In this document: piece after piece, positions 31,225 to 42,467 of the stretch
How the letters are laid out: the number at the start of each line of letters is the position of its first letter
How positions within the stretch are numbered: the first letter of the stretch is position 1
Assembly: GCF_945859685.1 (NCBI RefSeq)
Contig: NC_079149.1
Coordinates: forward strand, 79,103,073 to 79,167,072
DNA from: Eupeodes corollae
Taxonomy: Eukaryota > Arthropoda > Insecta > Diptera > Syrphidae
DNA length: 64,000 bases
Direction: 5' to 3'
Notes under the pieces: generated by a model
The model's database searches: none
What the model was told of the DNA's origin: nothing
The model's input: the letters and a program-made list of their open reading frames with translations, nothing else
Position numbers and translations under genes: made by a program

Positions 31225-33450
31225 GTTCGTATTGCGTTAATAGATATAGCCCCCCTTATATTTGTATAGTAATTTACTTTTTCTAAATGAATATAAAATT
31301 AGCATTAAAAAAAGTTTTTAAAAATACTACTTTTGAATGATAACAATCGCTCAGCACAAATTCATCAACTTTTGACCAATTAAAGATACAGGGTGGGTTG
31401 AATGATCCACGAGGTGTGTTTAAAAAGTACCGGAATTTTCGTTTTTCCATCAAAAAATATTTATTTATTCGTTTACATCATTGTGGTCGACTACAATGTA
31501 GCCCCCCTAGATATAAGTACTCTTGATATTCACTTTATGATATGTCCTTGAGCATTCTCATCGATTCGGCCTTTACTTCTTCGATTGAGGAAAAACACCG
31601 TCATTTCATGGATCTCTTTAACTTTGGAAACAGAAAAAAGTTACACGTAGCCATATCTTGTGAATATGGAGGTTGGGGAATGACCGGTATTGTTTCTGAA
31701 TCTGAACGTTTTTTCGGATTGCTAAACGCAAACGTCGCATAACTTCAAGGTAATACTCCTTAATAATCGTACGACCTTGTGGTAAGATCTCTTGATGCAC
31801 TATGCAATTCAAATTGAAGAAAAAAGTATGCAAAACCTTAACATTTGATCGAACTTGAAGTGCTTTTTTAGTTGGTGGCGTTGGATGCTTCCAGGTTGAC
31901 GATTGTGCTTTGGTTTAGATATCATAACCGTACACCCATGTTTCATCACCAGTTGTGAGCCTTTCAAGTAAACTTGGTTAGTCGTTGACGTCATTTAACA
32001 GCTCCTGGGCGATGTTCATGCGATTGTTTTTTTGGTCAAACATTGTTTAAACAAGCAAAAATAGCCATGGTTATAAAAACACGCCGAACGTTAGCAACTA
32101 CCACAGACAAAGTACACAGTGAATATAGCTGAAAATTGCATCATACTTTTGGGACATGTATACCAACACAAATTTTGACCTTCGGACTCTCTAGATCTCG
32201 AAATTTAAAAATTCCGGGTACTTTTTGAACACACCTCGTATAAAGCATTCATCTTAAAATTTGCAAGTAATTTAACGATAATCATACCAAAATGCGGTTT
32301 GCTGTTAAAAATAACTAAAATCTTTGTTTTCACACGATTTAGAATTGGAAAAATCTAAATTGCTATATTTTTTTTTTCAATTAATTCTTATTTTATTTTG
32401 ACGCACATGAATAGTGTAAGGCTTTCTTAAAGTGTCCTTTTCTTTCAAAATTTATTATCTGTAAGATAGAAAAAACTTTTAAGATTTTAAAAAATTAAGA
32501 AAGTCTAGAGATTTTCTAGAACTAAACATATCTATTAATTAGATATAAAAGATTTGAATCTCTCGAGAACTGAAGCTAAAAGAGATTCTGCAACGAGTAG
32601 TTTGTGAGCGGCACACTAAAGTTTCTTCCCAACTTAATGGTTTACCTTGATTTGTTTTTATTTAATTTTTAGAGAAACTATGAACTTTATTGCACCTATT
32701 TCCTTAAATACAAGAACCAAACATTTGTCTATCTACAATTTACACTTCAGAATTTGAGAAAGTAGTTAGCTTATAGCAAGCTTCAAACCACGATCAGAGG
32801 CTCATCATAAGTGCATGTGTTAGTTGTTATAGTAAGATAATAATATACAATTAAGTTTTGTTGAATTCCTTAAGAACAAAATATTTTCAAAAGGTTCACG
32901 CAAAACAGTAATTCGTTTAGAAGCTGTCTTTTAGCATCAGCTCCAATCTACGAGTAACCAGACTGATAACGAGAGTTATAATAGACTCCCTAAAATTGAG
33001 TACCAGCTCCGACAAAAATACGTCAAAAAAGCCAGAAAATTCTTCATAACATATTCGGTTTTATTTCCTACGGAAAAAGATTAATTTTGTTGGCGAACAT
33101 TCTCATTGTCTGGGTTTTCTGCATTTATATTTTTGTAGCTTCACAATTAAAGAAACGCTGACAAGAACAGAATATATTATTACTTTTGCGGGAAATGCAC
33201 TAAAAACAATTTTAATCTTTAATATGGCATGTTTAGAATCCTGTTGGAATCTTGGAATACTTTCATATTTTCGGAGTCATCCAAATTAAATAGCTAGACT
33301 ACAAGAGTTTCATAAATAACCTAATAACTTAAGTTGTCTCTTTAACCCTTGGAATATGCAAATGTAAGGTTAAGATAGATACACATGTTATTTAGATACA
33401 ATTAAAGAACATGCTCAAAAACTCGTCTCTATGTTAAGTGTGAGTTCTAA
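31225..33450. mobile_element. Non-autonomous hAT-like element (family B), truncated and split
   Basis: Collinear with the complete element at 53420-55684: shared blocks include GCGTTAATAGATATAGCCCCC, AAATTCATCAACTTTTGAC, the TTTGCTGTTAAAAATAACTAAAAT block, and CTTCCCAACTTAATGG with later blocks. A mariner element (31410-32238) interrupts it. The terminal inverted repeats are not recognisable at either end. Confidence 0.75.
31410..32238 (-). mobile_element. Mariner element, 829 bp, nested in the hAT-like element
   Basis: The ends CGAGGTGTGTTTAAAAAGTACCGG and, inverted, CGAGGTGTGTTCAAAAAGTACCCGG form near-identical inverted repeats. TA follows the right end; CA, a likely mutated TA, precedes the left. 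The minus strand codes mariner traces: MKHGCTVMISKPKHN in a shifted frame of the DETWVYGYD region, KKHFKFDQML, VHQEILPQGRTI and KEYYLEVMRRLRLAIRK, then PQPPYSQDMATCNFF. The N-terminal part is deleted and the frame is broken. End sequence and motifs fit irritans-type mariners. Confidence 0.9.
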
Positions 33451-33466
33451 CACCCCCCCCCCCCTG
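33451..33466. repeat. Homopolymer C run
   Basis: About 13-14 consecutive C at the right edge of the truncated family-B element, where the complete copy has GTCTGGAGCCGCC. It could be expansion of a short C tract or an assembly artefact. Confidence 0.7.
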
Positions 33467-36400
33467 ATATAAAGTTTTGATCCGACCTTAGTACATATCT
33501 ATGCAAAATTAACGACCAAACAATGTTAACCGTATCTCAAAAACTCACCTAAAATCGAATGTTTTTGAAGTAAAATATTTTTGCACCAAAAACATATCTT
33601 AGTAGATATCTCAATGCATTCAAAAAGTAATGTGTTTGTTTTTTAATAATATGTATCTATTTTTTTAAATGCGTCTAAAAATATACGTACATATATATAC
33701 CAAAATAATCTAATGCTAACCAGATGTCAATAAGATCCCAAGTTCAAGATAACTACATATATACATTCTACATAAAATGAGTATATACCAAGTTCTGATA
33801 CAGTCCGAGTCTTACACCATATGTTAAATTGACCAAAGACAAAACAAAAAAATAAAAATAGGGAACAAAAAAAAAAAAGAAAATTGCAGAAAATTAAATT
33901 GTTTTTTCGTGTCATGTGGTTATTTTCGAATGATCGAAAAGACTTAGACCGTTGACTTAAGTTAGTTTTTTTTTTAAATGTGTTGGCATAAATCTACTAT
34001 ACACATGAACACAATACAATACACATGTATATATGTATGTATGTATATATGTTTGTATGTTTTATACAAAAATGCAAGACAGTTTTTAAAAATTAAATGG
34101 CGCCCGGGAAACCTTACAACGACATTTTCTTCTCTTTTATTTTCTATGTTCACGATCGTTTTTTCCTGACCCAATATAAGCTTAAAATAAAATTATATGC
34201 TTAGACAACAATTATTCAATCAAGAAATCACACTTTTTTTCACGATATTCATAAGAATATTAATCTTGACTTCTTGGAATATAAAAAAATAACAAAAGTT
34301 TTAGTGAGAAAGTATATGGTGAAACTTAAACATGTGCACCTATACAAACAGAGGTTTAGTTTTCCTGGGCATTCAGCATCATTTCGATTTTTTTTTTAAT
34401 CAAAGCAGTAAATTGATTTCGATCGTTTCGAAATTTAATTTTCCCTTACAGGTCTTTTCAATTTCGCAGACAAAAATTTCATCGATATAATAAAACTATA
34501 AGAGTGCATTAGAGGTAGGTAGCTAACTTAGCCTAAAAACTGTTCGAAACCATAGGTAGCTTATCATTTTCATTTCAAACCCACAATAAATTACTGTCTG
34601 ACGATCCTATCTCCTCCACACATCTGGGGTTTTAAGGAGATGATATTCAAAAGGTCATCCCAATGGGAATGAAATAGCAAAATTGCTATAAGATCTTGAC
34701 ACATGAAAGACATGTGCGTCGCAGTTTATCTTAACAAAGAAACCTATCAGACTGCAAAATATCCTATTTCGAAGTGTTTGCAGGTTGATAACGACGACGA
34801 AGGACGCCAAAGGACGACGACGCGACGTACAAACAGAAGAAACAAAAAAAGATGAAAAATGATATAAGATCCTTGCAAACAAAAACAACAACATACGAGG
34901 ATGAGGGTAACAATCCAAGAGTATAATAAATGACGATCGTTTCTTTTTTGTTTATCGATAAAAAAAAGAGAAAGGATCCCTTAATTTTATATAAAATATA
35001 TAGTTGTAGGGACGACATAGCAGGTATTTTTCTATTTTCTTTTGATTTCATTTAAAAACACAACAAAAAAAAAATCGTATCTTTTATTTCGGAATGGATG
35101 GTAAAGGTTACGGGGTTGAAATTGAAATTGCACAACTGGATTCTTAACAACATAAAGAAAATGATCTTATAAGACGATTATTAAGTGAAAAGTAAGAAAA
35201 GAGATTAGCAGTTTAAATGATAAAAAAAATAACAGAGAAATGATTATGGGATATATGAAGGTACATTTTTAAACCTGTTGTTAGAATAGTGTTGTCATAA
35301 AACGGATTAAAACGTTAACACATTTTTGATCGTTTTTATATTGTTCATATGTTTGTGTTATAAGATTGTTTTAGAAAGAATATAAAAATGTAAACCGATA
35401 GGCTAATCGTATTAGCTCACAAGTGTCTTTTAAAACTAATTGAGTGGGTAAATATTAGAGTTAAAAGAGCGAGGTATTATTTCCGTTTTTTTATTATTGT
35501 AAAGTTAAAGTATCTTCTAAAGTAAAAATGGGATGGAAAAAAGTTAATAGATAGATGATAAGAGCTTTCAAAATTACAATGAGCAGAAATCAGTAATAAT
35601 AACTTTACTCCATATTCACTCCATTAAAACTTTTTATTTTTTAAATCACAAAATGTGTATGTATCAATTTAAGATACCTTGTGTGTCATGATCAGATTCT
35701 TATAAGGAATTAAGGATATTAAATAGTTATAAGAAATTGAGTAAAGTCTTTTAAACTTAAAAAACTTATAGAAACTTATTTAATTCTGTAAAAGTTTTAT
35801 CCCTCAAAAGCGAAAAATTTTAAACATCTTAAGAAGAAAAGAGATACAAAATATTTCGTTCATTAAGTTAACATAAACTGATTCCAGACTGCAAATTATT
35901 CATTTTTAAATTAAAACCAAAAATTGGTCTAAAAGGACAAACAATTTGAAAGGGTTCAGGAATGTTTCAAAATTTTTCCAATAATCTCATCAGTAAATAC
36001 CGTTATCATAATTAAAATATCCCATAGAAAAGTTATGATCAGTCAAGTTTTAAGTTTAAGTTTTTATTGTTACGATAAAGGGCAATTATATAGCAAACGT
36101 ACACACATGCACAATGAACATCCAAATAACACAAGTATTCCATAAATTATTGCTCAAAAGTCTTTTGATGAAATGTGTGTTTTGCTATAAATTTTTTAGT
36201 GGAAAAAATTGCGAAATTTATTTACCAACTTGTTTTTAGTTTTGTCGAGTCCGGAAACAGGTTTGAAAAATAGGTGGTATGAATAATAACAAAATTCAAT
36301 CGAGGGTCATTTTATGTCTTAGAGTAATCGTATTTGTGGTAAATTATAAATGGTTGAAACACAGTTTCTACTCACCTTTTAAAAAAAAAAACTTTCAAAG

Positions 36401-38990
36401 CCACATTCCAAAATAATGTATAGGTAGTATGGTTTTGCGTATTCCTTGTTTTTTTGAAAGAATTGTATCCAATGGCAAGTTGTATTTAATATAGTATTTT
36501 TTAATTATTTACTTTTTGAAATTTTGTAAAGTTTAAATTTTGATGTCAATTTTTTGAACACACACACACAGCGAGTTAACCAAAAATTATTAAAAGCCAA
36601 ATTCAAAATAATCCAAAACGTTCAAAGAATGTATATGGCTGTGTGGTGCTTGCACTAAATTTACTTAATTTTGTGTTTTTTTTAGGTTATTTTTTATTTA
36701 ATTAAAAATTAATTTCACTTTTCATGGGTCTCTATACTATCAGAAGAAAACTTAAGTCAGAGGTTGGTTTAGATAGGTACTAATTATCTAAAAGTTCATT
36801 CACTTTTTAAAAATTTTCTAGTATCCAAGGTTCACAAACGTTCAAATCAAATTCAAATTAAAAAACATAAAAACTCGAGTTTGGAAATAGCAATAATATA
36901 ATTTTTTTTTTTTTGAATAATTTGCCAAAAAATATTTATGATCTTAAATTTAAGAAAAAGAAAAACGGGAATGAAAATTGCAGCTATAATTATTTGTTTT
37001 TACAAGTATTTTAGAAAGGTTAAGGTGTATCTATTATGCGACAGCACGTAGTTGCAACTTCAACTTCTCAAACTTGAATAAACCCACGATTGCAACAGCC
37101 ACAGTAGAATACTCGCAATCTTCCGAAAACCGAAAACTGAAAACCGAAAACGAAATACATTTAATTCGAAGTGGCAGAGCGCAATGCATTGTTGTTGTTG
37201 TATAAATGTCGTTCAGGGGAAAATGTGAAAATTCGATGGGCAAAAAAAAAATCATAGTCAAACAGCAACGGCAAAGGCAAAACAGCACAACACATAGACA
37301 ACATGCGTGAAACGCATTATTTTTCACCACTTTAAAAAATAGAATATGTGAAAAAAATGTTTCGTACAAGCGAGATAGATATATATACTACATATACGCA
37401 ATACGCACTTTTGTGAATGTATATGTTATCAATCGGGGATGCATTTTAGAAATAAAAAAATTGCAGATGCATAAGTATGAGTTGGTTTTTTAGGAGTGTT
37501 GGTTTTTGTGTTTGCAGTTATTACAAGTGGTCCCGGTTTTTTATTCATCACATAATGTTAAATATTATACGCATGTAGTGCAACAATTAATGAGATAGGT
37601 GGAGAAATACACGAACGTAAGAAAGAGAAGCAGACAATGCGAAGAGAAAATGCACCCACAAGGAATGTGTGTTTTTGTTGTTCATTTCATAGATACGAAT
37701 ACGAAATGTATATTTTTCTTTTTTTTATTTTATATTTTTTTATTTCTATACGCATCTAACCTTCGCGAGTGTTTGCATTGGGCAGAAATATTTAGGAGAG
37801 ACAAAATTTAAAGTGTTAGAAAGAGATAGTGGAGAAAGTCATCTTGAATAATTTACCTAAACAGAAAATAGAAGTTCGATTCGAATATTTATTGGAAGCG
37901 TATTACAGATTGGTTTAGGTACCTATATGGTTGATATAAGATGTAGGCAAAGGGGTATGTCGTTATTATAGTGGGTCTGTAAACGAAATTAAGATTTTCG
38001 CCTCGATTTTTATTGTTGGGCCTTCGAATTTAATAAGAGGAGAAATAGTAGATAGATATATTTTGTTCACCTGTTATAGGCAGGTAAAGGTAGCTTTATA
38101 TAAGTATCTGCATTTACTAAAACCTTTAACCTTCTTATGTATATGAAAGGATATGCATAAGTGATTAAGTTTTAGAACATAGGTATAGATATTTTAACAA
38201 TTTTTAATGTTTGGATACCTAACCTGCATGCATGTTTTTAAATTTAGCAAGTTTTTGTATCTATGGTAGGTACTTATACAGTTAAGTGAAAACTTAAAAC
38301 TTGTTGTCTTTAGTCTGTATAGAAGGATATGGTTAAGCAGAATGTATCAGTTGCATGTAGTTCAACAGGTAGGTTGGGTACCTTTATAGGAAGTTAAGTA
38401 GTTCTTGGTGTAACATACCTAGGTTGTAAGAGCATCAATTGTTTTCATGAACAATTTTCTAACATCTTATAAGCATCAATCGCGGTTAACTCAGTATTTA
38501 AAAACATATGGATGTATATATCCTGTGAACGAAAATGCATTGTTTTTAAGGTACCTATACAAGTAAGTATATTACTTTAAAATAAATTGAAAAACTTTAA
38601 AAACGTTCCATAAAAAGTATGTGATGTACCTATAACATTTAAACTTAATGTCGAAATATTTTAAACGATTTAGTAAAATGTAGTAAAATTATGCTCGTTT
38701 TTTTATAAAAGGCAACTAGCAATTTACTTTATAGTTAGCAAAACGAAAAGAAAGGTTTACAATTTTGGAGTCCCTTAGTAAATTGTAAAATGTTAAGCAA
38801 ATTGCTAACTAGTAGATTGATAATTCTTTAACAATAGGTTCTTTTACATATGTACACCTCTCCTATATGTATCTGGATTGTCCTCAATATTTTAAAAAAT
38901 GGAATTAAATATAAACATGTGGTTAGTGCACTGTGGCCTAAAGATCTATTGTAATGTTACCCCCATCAGACTTTCGTAGCCTACTCTGAA
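33467..38990. other. Long non-coding block, poor in recognisable transposons
   Basis: About 5.5 kb of AT-rich sequence without a convincing coding exon, splice chain or transposon end. Local features are a GACGAC-rich patch at 34785-34825, a CA run at about 36560, and CCGAAAACTGAAAACCGAAAAC tracts near 37130. By position it may be upstream intron or regulatory DNA of the minus-strand BTB/Psq gene; this is inference only. Confidence 0.4.
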
Positions 38991-38999
38991 GGAAATTTT

Positions 39000-40006
39000 T
39001 TTGGCAGAAATTGCGGATACAAATTTGTTTATCAATAGATAGTTTATTTTCAGCAAAAATTAGTTTACGGGCGACAACTTAACTTTTTCTAACTACACTC
39101 GTGTTCACTTTCTCAAGATTTTACTGAATACCTATTGACAACAATATTTTTTAAAAGATTAAAGTAGTTTAAAGTCAATATCTCAAATTTTTGAGCCGAA
39201 AATCAATTTTTAACAACTTTTATAAATTTTTTTGTTTAGGTTTTTACTTTTTGTAAAAAAAAACTGGCAATTCGATTTTTCTCAATTTTTTGCTGAATGT
39301 TGAAAACAATATTTCTTATAAGTTAAAATTAGTTGAATGCCATAACCTCAAATTCCTGAAAAGATATTTAAGTCGAAATTCAATATTTACCAACTTTGAG
39401 TACCTATGTACCTAATGTTTTTTTTTTAGGTTTTTATTTTTATTAAAAAACTGTCAATTCGATTTTTCTTTAAATTTTACCAGTTGTTAAAAACCTTATT
39501 TTTCGTTGCTCGAAATTGTTTTGGAGATGAAATCATTTTGTGTGCGTAAAATTTTCGAGGTCATATAATTTTTTTTTTCAGTTTTTTTGATTTATAAAAA
39601 AACGTTAATTGGATTTTTTTTTCAAAAATATACTTTTTTGGTATCACGTTACGTAATATTATATCAAATTTAATTTAAGTTTTTGGTTCGTAAGATATTA
39701 AGGGCTAAATAAATGTTGAACTTATCTTTAAACTGCTATATTTACAAAACCGCCAACGCAATTTTCTTGAGTGCCCTTTTGCATCTTTCTGCCTTTTTAT
39801 CTGTATTACAAAATTTATTTGAAGTCGATATCTCTTCTGGTTCTTGAGCTATAGACAACGATAAAAACGTCGCGAACGTACGAACGCATGTACACACGCA
39901 CGCACAGATATCTAAAAATCTTTTATTTCGACCTTGAAACTCCGAGAAATGTCCAATTTTTCAGTTTGACAAATCGGACCCATTATAATAGCTTCCTATG
40001 GGAAGT
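39000..40006 (-). repeat. AT-rich dispersed repeat family A, copy 2
   Basis: Ends at the palindrome-like CTTCCTATGGGAAG (39992-40005). Inner blocks match the other copies: ATCTCTTCTGGTTCTTGAGC, CACACGCACGCACAGA and TCCGAGAAATGTCC. The left part carries degenerate tandem monomers of about 175-180 bp, with GAGCCGAAAATCAATTTTTA and a related TCGAAATTCAATATTTACC about 180 bp apart. Confidence 0.8.
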
Positions 40007-40009
40007 AAT

Positions 40010-40275
40010 TAAATTATGTGGGGCAACAGCCCGTTGAGAACTAGGGCCTAGTTTCTTAAAACCATTCCTGTGTGCGAGTAATGTTGTCAGGGATGGAAGG
40101 AACCTACAGTTTTAAGCCGAATCCGAACGGCCAATTTGAGAAAAGCACTTTTCATGACAAGAATTACTCATGGAGAATTTGTGAATTCCTCGCGAGAGTC
40201 AGTACCCGTGAAAAACTTTAGATGGCACAGGCAGAGATTGAACTCAAGACCTCTGGGATGACAGACCTACGCACT
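40010..40275 (-). mobile_element. tRNA-derived SINE
   Basis: On the minus strand it reads GTGCGTAGGTCTGTCATCCC, then GAGTTCAATCTC, a B-box-like pol III promoter element, then GCCTGTGCC. The body follows (TTTTTCACGGGTACTGACTC, CATGAGTAATTCTTGTC, GCCGTTCGGATTCGGC), and then the tail AGGCCCTAGTTCTCAACGGGC. The A box is not visible, so the 5' end is truncated or diverged. The tail matches the fragments at 60.13 and 13.34 kb, suggesting mobilisation by a LINE with that 3' end. Confidence 0.75.
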
Positions 40276-42467
40276 TTTTTAAACTAATTTGTATTCTTTA
40301 TTTCTTAGCTATACTAAAATTCATAAAACTAGCCTAATTATCCATAACTTACAACCAACTTACTGATCCCATACGGACACTCTAAGTTAAACAATAATAC
40401 TTTATTCTAATGCCTTTCGGGCCTTAGATCAATTTAACTTCAATTCAATTTTATTTATTCTTTTATTCATTAGAAAATTTAAAGTCCTACACACTTACCA
40501 TCACGTCACGGGTACTAGTGATAACATAGCTAAACTTACAAATAATTTGGCCTTATTTTATTTTGTCATATAGTGAAATATGACCAACTGTTGAAAATTA
40601 GCCCTATTTCACTTTTGTAAAGTCCACTAAGTTTTAAAAAATGGTTTTACTTAACTTGGCCTTATTTTACGGCACCATTTTGAATAAGGCGTTTTCAGAA
40701 ACATCATGCAACTGTACCTTTATAAAACATATCAAAGGCAACTAAAAACAATTCTGTTGTATTCTCTATACTCGTAACTATATCGAAACGATCAATTCTG
40801 ATAAAAGTTAAAGAATAAAAATAAAATAAATAAAATAGTTTGAAGAAATAGCTCTGGATAACTTCAAAGTCTTCACATACTTCGTAACAATACACTTCAT
40901 TAGCATAACAGAGTGAACTTTTAATTCTTGCATCAAATACTTTGAATCTTACCATAATCGTTCGATACGATTGTTATTAAAAAAACTTGACCAAATGCAG
41001 TTAATGGCTCATTTCGCTGATGTTTTATCTTTTATATGAGGTACGATGTTTAAATTTTGTGTTATTGTAAAACCAAAGTATTTACATTTTTTAAAAACCA
41101 TATAATCTTCGACTTTATTATTTATTTATTTAAAGATCCCAAGAGTTACAATATTGGTTTAGTTTGTTAATTTGCAGTTGTAGAGTTACTAGAGTGTCAG
41201 TAAGAATGACAAGGCCATCCGCATATAAAAGCACCTTAATAAGCAAATCACCATAATAAACACCCCTGGAACACTGTGTCCACTGTCGTTAATAAAAAGT
41301 GAGAAGGACTCAAATTGCAACCTTGCGGGTAAAGCTTTATTAGATATGCTTAAAAAAGACTAAAACGAAAAAAAAGGTGCATAAATAAAGAAGTGTATTA
41401 AAAAGCTTTGAATACTGAGTTAGATAACATAAAAATGATTGTTTTAAAAACTGAATAACGACATTATAATTACGCCTTATTAATAATTCAACCAAGATTA
41501 TTAGAAAAACCTTCCTTCTGGACAGTCCATATAAAATGTGTACGAGTATACAAGTTCAAAGTGTGAAAAGAACAAAACAAAGTTTTCACAGTCATAAAAT
41601 ACAACATTATGAATAAGTATCTATAGATAATAATTGACAAAAACAATGCTACCTGAAATTCATTAAAGCTTTTTTACAATATTGTTGATGTTGGCCTTTT
41701 GTTCTATACTAAATACTCTGTTAAGTATGCTCATCAGAACCTCACAAGATAATGGCATCCTAGACCCTGTTATTTGTCAAATAAAATAGTTTATCTTTCA
41801 TGAGGGTCAATGAACAAAAATTGCTGCACGCACCTATAATTCGTGTAATATAATGTGTTCGCATTGTCTGATAGTTCGTTTTGGATTTGTGCATACTTTT
41901 CGTGTTCCTTTTGTTGTTTGTTTGTTTTCAGTTTAGATTTTGACATAGTGAATGTTATATTACGACTATACCGGAAATTCAATTGTTATCAGCCTTACAC
42001 TAGTAATAAGTGATGGTTGTTTGGGCTGTGTGGAATAGCGGTTTTTGGTTTGACGACGAGGGTCTGTCTGGTCATTGTCATTGAAGTTGTTTTTAATTTA
42101 ATTTTGCAGTTAATGTTTATTTTAGATAGTTGTCCAATCATGTATATTATATTATTGTTTCGACTCTTTGTTTTAAGATTTGCTCATATTTGTTGTCTTC
42201 TCTATTGTATCTATCTATAGCACTGGGTATAGGTGCAATGAATTTTAACATTAATTGATATGCAAATCAAATAAATTCAAATGAAAAGAATCTATAAAAA
42301 TAGAAACATTGAAAGTTTTAGAAAAACTAGTTGTAGTTAAAAATAAAAGAAAGTGTGAAATGGTGCCTTTGTTATAAAGGTGACAGCTAGAATTCGCATT
42401 AATGGTTACGAAAATCAATAATTGCTAAGGAATTATTTGATGGTTAAAATTGTAGCTTATCTTTAAA
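40276..42467. other. AT-rich non-coding region
   Basis: No family motif found in any frame. Plus frames at 42017-42220 are hydrophobic but look like chance frames in T-rich sequence. Confidence 0.5.

Noticed and set aside
37599..37811. A 70-residue open frame with a hydrophobic segment
   Set aside because: The hydrophobic stretch comes from a T-rich run. No supporting splice, start or family evidence.
34510..38430. TAGGTAG/CAGGTAG heptamers (possible Zelda-type sites) upstream of the ribbon-like gene
   Set aside because: A 7-mer is expected about eight times by chance in 64 kb counting both strands, and the handful seen is not an excess.
40215..40275. A genuine tRNA gene
   Set aside because: A B-box-like motif is present but there is no A box, cloverleaf or acceptor stem. 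The following 200 bp match a SINE body and LINE-type tail.
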